Assembly: GCA_027494015.1 (NCBI GenBank)
Contig: JAOSJP010000010.1
Location: forward strand, 1-39,220
Length of the DNA: 39,220 nucleotides
Reading direction: 5' to 3'
Origin: Anaerolineae bacterium
GTDB lineage: Bacteria; Chloroflexota; Anaerolineae; Aggregatilineales; Aggregatilineaceae
Numbering within the stretch: the first letter of the stretch is position 1; each line of letters opens with the position of its first letter. The notes under the pieces are model-generated. The model did no database searches, was not told the origin of the DNA, and saw nothing but the letters and a program-made list of their open reading frames with translations. A program made the position numbers and the translations under genes. Below, one piece after another: positions 38,646-39,220 of this stretch.

Positions 38646-39220
38646 ATGGACGACGAGGAGCGCAACACTCACGAGGAGACACCCGATGCTCCGCCCTCCG
38701 ATCGCGCCGTAGAGGGGGAAGGCGAGCCAATCCCGGCGCGGCTGCGCGCAGCGGTCGCGGACCTGGCCCAACGCGCCAGCGAGGGAGAGCGCGGAGGCGA
38801 GGAGATCGTCCGTGAGTACGAAGAGCGCTATCACGGCGGCGCGCGCAACCGGCTGGCAACGCCGGACGCCCCGATCGAGGGCGTGCGCCCCCCGGTCAAG
38901 GTTAAGCGCGCAGGGGCTGCGGGCGCTGTCAGCGAGAACGAGCGCAAATGGGCGGCGCTGGCCCACGCCAGCACGCTGCTCACCGCGCTGGTCGCCCTGG
39001 CCAGCGGCGGCCTGGGCGTGCTGCTGACCATGTTCGTCCCCCTGACTATCTACTTCTCGTACCGCAAGCGGTCGGAGTACGTGGCCTTCCACGCGCTCCA
39101 GGCGTTCACCATCCAGCTCATCGGCACTGTAGGCTGGCTGCTGCTGATCGTGGTCGGCACGGTGGTGGGCTTGGCGCTGCTCTTCGTCTCGATCATTCTG
39201 ATTATCGTCTTGGTCGGCAT
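38646..39220 (+). CDS. DUF4870-type membrane protein (cut by window end)
   Basis: At least 191 residues; the gene continues past the window edge. The first 95 or so residues are acidic, charged and probably disordered or helical (REYEERYHGGARNR). From about 100 the DUF4870/Tic20-like pattern appears: ENERKWAALAHASTLLTAL, a first helix GGLGVLLTMFVPLTIYF, then YRKRSEYVAFHALQAFTIQL and a second long helix. The motif 'Y..HALQA' is typical of this family. AGGAGA precedes the ATG. Function is unknown. It is divergent from the small membrane protein gene. Confidence 0.78.
   Translation, partial: MDDEERNTHEETPDAPPSDRAVEGEGEPIPARLRAAVADLAQRASEGERGGEEIVREYEERYHGGARNRLATPDAPIEGVRPPVKVKRAGAAGAVSENERKWAALAHASTLLTALVALASGGLGVLLTMFVPLTIYFSYRKRSEYVAFHALQAFTIQLIGTVGWLLLIVVGTVVGLALLFVSIILIIVLVG

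Overview
The window is about 39 kb of dense, high-GC bacterial chromosome. It most resembles Chloroflexota (Anaerolineae-like). Supporting this are lipoproteins with Thr/Pro-rich linkers and long Ig-type repeats, a topoisomerase I that ends in zinc-free C-terminal repeats, a type 2 IPP isomerase, several GT-C type membrane glycosyltransferases and a stand-alone rpoB. The assignment is an inference from gene content; no rRNA or tRNA is visible.

Layout. 24-3563 (-): two adjacent GAF-PAS-class III nucleotide cyclase paralogues whose active sites are degenerate in complementary ways. 3893-6457 (-): topA. 6788-8076 (-): a hypothetical protein and an alpha/beta hydrolase. 8221-11159 (+): a Trm112-like small protein, then a STAND-type ATPase with TPRs. 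11183-12376 (-): ThiF/MoeB-rhodanese fusion. 12841-16758 (+): rpoB with its own promoter and terminator, no rpoC beside it, and a large insertion. 17028-21207 (+): a giant repeat lipoprotein ending in a degenerate SGNH domain, split by a one-base frameshift. 21261-21884: a tandem triplicated 208-bp repeat. 21920-22591 (-): unknown protein. 22933-27725 (+): a G5/beta-propeller lipoprotein translationally coupled to a fusion of a glycoside-hydrolase-like domain and an O-antigen ligase/polymerase. 27694-28737 (-): IPP isomerase. 28922-29161 (+): acyl carrier protein. 29214-32781 (-): cysC, a beta-flower protein, a thioesterase, a BchI-like AAA+ protein and a membrane protein, interrupted by a poly-G/C artefact at about 32108-32358. 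33272-34339 (+): DUF3068/PorA-like protein. 34426-38462 (-): two GT-C glycosyltransferases and a small membrane protein. 38646-end (+): DUF4870 membrane protein, cut by the window edge.

A family of structured, MITE-like intergenic elements runs through the window (about 3646, 6578-6771, 22675-22868, and 32981-33184 inverted; the core alone is in the triplicated array). They have terminal inverted repeats and, for three copies, flanking direct repeats of 8-9 bp that look like target-site duplications.

The strongest leads are: (1) the cyclase pair, in which one protein keeps both metal aspartates but lacks the transition-state arginine while its neighbour has lost the metal aspartates but keeps Asn/Arg, so only a heterodimer would have a complete site, as in animal C1/C2 cyclases; (2) the glycosidase-like/O-antigen ligase fusion with Asn at the expected nucleophile position; (3) the mobile hairpin family. 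Two frameshifts in homopolymers and the poly-G block suggest local sequence errors, so interrupted genes should be read with that in mind.
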